A stretch of 6,827 bases of DNA from positions 1-6,827 of the forward strand of contig JAIROF010000141.1 of assembly GCA_031257655.1 (NCBI GenBank), in the 5' to 3' direction. This DNA comes from Prevotellaceae bacterium (GTDB lineage Bacteria > Bacteroidota > Bacteroidia > Bacteroidales > UBA932). Shown here piece by piece: positions 6,100 to 6,827 of the stretch. A model generated the notes under the pieces. The model was not told where the DNA came from, ran no database searches, and saw only the letters and a program-made list of their open reading frames with translations. The number at the start of each line of letters is the position of its first letter. Position 1 is the stretch's first letter. The translations under genes were made by a program, and so were the position numbers.

Positions 6100-6132
6100 A
6101 CTGAGCGAAGCGATTTTGCGAACACTTTTAAC

Positions 6133-6240
6133 GGATTTTACGTTTATACTACACGCTATATCAGCGAAATAACTTAAAGGAGAAGATATGATTGCAATGA
6201 CGAACCAAAAGTAGCAACAGAGCGCTCTAAAATATTTAGT
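6133..6240. repeat. Second copy of the decayed element's left end
   Basis: GGATTTTACGTTTATA at 6133, then CGCTATATCAGCGAAATAACTT, then TAGCAACAGA and AAATATTTA, match in order the left end at 5637-5728 (GGACTTTACTTTTATA, CGCTATATATCAGCA, GACTTGAAA, TAGCAACAGA, AAATATTTTT), with gaps and substitutions. It has the same orientation as the first. Together with the right end at 6279 it would make a 147-bp MITE-like unit whose terminal nine bases (GGATTTTAC) are perfectly inverted. Confidence 0.6.
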
Positions 6241-6311
6241 CAAATTGCTGTGTATCTATAATTTAAGAAGGTAAAATCCGTTGATACTTCTGACGACAAA
6301 AAAAAAATGAC

Positions 6312-6402
6312 GAGGTAGCCTCGCTCCGCCATGGGTAGCGCAGTCGAGGAACCGGAGCGGAGATCGGCGCAGCCAATCTCCCACCATTTCTCCCCGATTG
6401 GC
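6312..6402. repeat. Diverged relative of the 258-523 element
   Basis: GGTAGCGCAGTCGAGGA (6335-6351) matches the complement of about 427-443 with few changes, and AGCCAATCTCCCACCATTTC (6371-6390) matches 298-317. It folds as several hairpins: 6312-6315 with 6319-6322, 6322-6328 with 6353-6359, and 6372-6378 with 6396-6402. The outer arms of the left element are not recognised here, so this is a partial or different-length family member. Confidence 0.6.
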
Positions 6403-6428
6403 GCAGCGTGCACACTTCGCCTGCTATT

Positions 6429-6480
6429 GTCTGAACTGTGATTTTTTTGATGTGAATGATTGGGACGATTAATTGTGCCA
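6429..6480. repeat. AT-rich dispersed-repeat-like segment
   Basis: GTCTGAACTGTGATTTTTTTG followed by GATGTGAATGATTGGGACGATTAA resembles, from memory, an abundant intergenic repeat type in Bacteroidota genomes that begins CTGAAC and continues with runs of GATTTTT/ATGATT. Only one copy is in the window, so the call rests on resemblance. The minus-strand ORFs crossing it are not believed. Confidence 0.35.
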
Positions 6481-6530
6481 TAAATTGTGGGGGGCGAAAA
6501 ACCTAATTTACTCACTCGTGCTTATTTTTG

Positions 6531-6555
6531 GTGTTCGTGAGCTCGCTACGCTCGG
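6531..6555. repeat. GTGTTCG/GAGCTC repeat, second copy
   Basis: GTGTTCGTGAGCTCGCTACG at 6531-6550, continuing CTCGG, is a near copy of 5859-5883 (GTGTTCGCGAGCTCCGCTTC, continuing GCTCC), the left arm of the 280-bp cassette. A shorter fragment of the same motif (CCGCTACGCTCGG) is at 1273-1285, between the nitroreductase gene and parC. This marks a dispersed repeat family. Confidence 0.55.
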
Positions 6556-6560
6556 TTTTT

Positions 6561-6758
6561 ACCTAATTTTTCTTACAAAACAACCTCAGTAGCAATGAGT
6601 TGACAAACCGCCATCCAACCTCATTATCTCATTTTCCGTTTGCTCGTCTCCCAATTTTCAGCATCTGTCCGCAAATCTTCGTTAATGGTGAGGTAATGAG
6701 GTTGTTACATGTTGTTGTTCGCTTGGCTACTGAGGTTGTTTTGTAAGAAAAATTAGGT
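6561..6758. mobile_element. 198-bp MITE-like element with perfect 33-bp inverted ends
   Basis: Positions 6561-6593 (starting ACCTAATTTTTCTTAC) are the exact reverse complement of 6726-6758 (ending GTAAGAAAAATTAGGT): 33 of 33 bases. A second nested pair lies inside, AACCTCATTATCTCA near 6619 against TGAGGTAATGAGGTT near 6691-6705, with one mismatch. There is no ORF, so it is non-autonomous. The flanks (TTTTT on the left, GTGAATG on the right) show no target-site duplication. Perfect arm identity suggests recent movement, recent arm conversion or selection on the fold. Confidence 0.75.
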
Positions 6759-6798
6759 GTGAATGAGGTTACCCCGCTCGGCGTAGCCAACCTTTGTC

Positions 6799-6821
6799 CT
6801 GCCGAATTTGTAATTCGGCAG
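6799..6821. repeat. Perfect 10-bp hairpin
   Basis: CTGCCGAATT (6799-6808) pairs with AATTCGGCAG (6812-6821) around TGT. This looks like another REP-type palindrome of the kind found between Bacteroidota genes. No T-run follows within the window, so a terminator role is not supported. Confidence 0.75.
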
Positions 6822-6827
6822 CCGTGA

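Larger units (their letters stand above)
5852..6131. repeat. 280-bp inverted-repeat cassette with REP-like content
   Basis: The arms at 5852-5894 and 6091-6131 are imperfect reverse complements over about 41-43 bp: TTAAAGGTGTTCGC faces GCGAACACTTTTAA, followed inward by CGCTTCGCTC and GTTCAGGCAGG or their complements. The interior holds two related units, each a CCGCAGGTC/GACCTGCGG hairpin followed by GGACGAAnGAATGnCCTCG and a CCTGCC motif, plus two CCTGCC/GGCAGG hairpins and a heptamer tandem repeat. It lies wholly inside the decayed element and probably inserted into it. No ORF of its own is credible. Confidence 0.7.
5629..6287. mobile_element. Decayed insertion-sequence-like element with 8-bp flanking duplication
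   Basis: GTTGATAC occurs at 5629-5636 and again at 6280-6287. Immediately inside, the left end reads GGACTTTACTTTTATA (5637-5652) and the reverse complement of the right end reads GGATTTTACCTTCTTA (6279 back to 6264), which are imperfect terminal inverted repeats beginning GG. An exact 8-bp duplication abutting matching ends is the classic footprint of transposition; 8-bp duplications with GG ends occur in, for example, the IS1595 and ISL3 families, but the family cannot be assigned here. The 643-bp interior has no transposase, only a promoter and a short ORF start near the left end, then a nested repeat cassette and a second left-end copy. It is best read as an internally deleted, rearranged remnant. 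Confidence 0.6.

Noticed and set aside
5852..6131. CRISPR array
   Set aside because: Only two diverged units recur, spacing is not uniform, the repeats are REP-like hairpins with an AATTGAG tract, and there are no cas genes.
5836..6243. 135-codon minus-strand ORF
   Set aside because: Most of it translates the inverted repeat, REP units and AATTGAG tract; its composition reflects repeats rather than a protein family.
6240..6515. 91- and 72-codon minus-strand ORFs
   Set aside because: They overlap each other in different frames and translate the hairpin repeat at 6312-6402 and the AT-rich repeat next to it. No promoter or domain is seen.
6523..6530. TATTTTTG as a promoter -7 element
   Set aside because: No TTG lies at a suitable distance upstream, and only repeats follow.
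1..6827. tRNA or rRNA genes
   Set aside because: No cloverleaf with T-loop GTTCRA pattern or rRNA-conserved segment was recognised on either strand by eye; a tRNAscan or Rfam search was not possible.

Overview
The window looks like a chromosomal segment of a member of Bacteroidota, probably Bacteroidales; the genus cannot be named from this sequence. Four things support this. The topoisomerase IV A subunit is of the Bacteroidetes type. Genes lack clear Shine-Dalgarno sites. Promoters fit the Bacteroidetes sigma-ABfr pattern (TTG, about 20 bp, TAnnTTTG). The GC-rich genes alternate with AT-rich intergenic DNA full of palindromic repeats.

Layout. Positions 1-640 hold one doubtful small ORF (108-299), a roughly 266-bp inverted-repeat element made of nested hairpins (258-523) and a good promoter (573-603). 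From 640 to 5359 four plausible genes lie on the plus strand: a membrane-anchored nitroreductase; parC (topoisomerase IV subunit A, 895 aa); a 238-aa hemerythrin-like protein related to the ScdA/YtfE di-iron repair family; and a 193-aa regulator with a LuxR-type DNA-binding domain and a degenerate receiver-like N-terminus. The last three are tightly packed (a 16-nt gap, then an 8-nt overlap) and are probably co-transcribed. Just behind them, a complete promoter (5383-5413) followed by a strong intrinsic terminator (5466-5503) brackets an ORF-free stretch. This predicts a small RNA of about 80 nt.

The last 1.3 kb (5503-6827) has no convincing gene and is a stack of repeats: a GC-rich hairpin; pentamer and heptamer tandem repeats; a decayed insertion-sequence-like element with matching ends and an exact 8-bp duplication on both sides (5629-6287); a second copy of that element's left end inside it; a nested 280-bp inverted-repeat cassette carrying two REP-like units; a diverged relative of the left-hand element; a 198-bp element with perfect 33-bp inverted ends; and a terminal hairpin.

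Functional picture. parC is housekeeping (chromosome decatenation). The hemerythrin/regulator pair is the most plausible little-described system: a di-iron protein with an altered N-terminal module and one expected metal ligand missing, translationally overlapping a transcription factor that has no phosphorylatable aspartate. The pair suggests sensing of oxygen, nitric oxide or redox state coupled to transcription, but that is inference.
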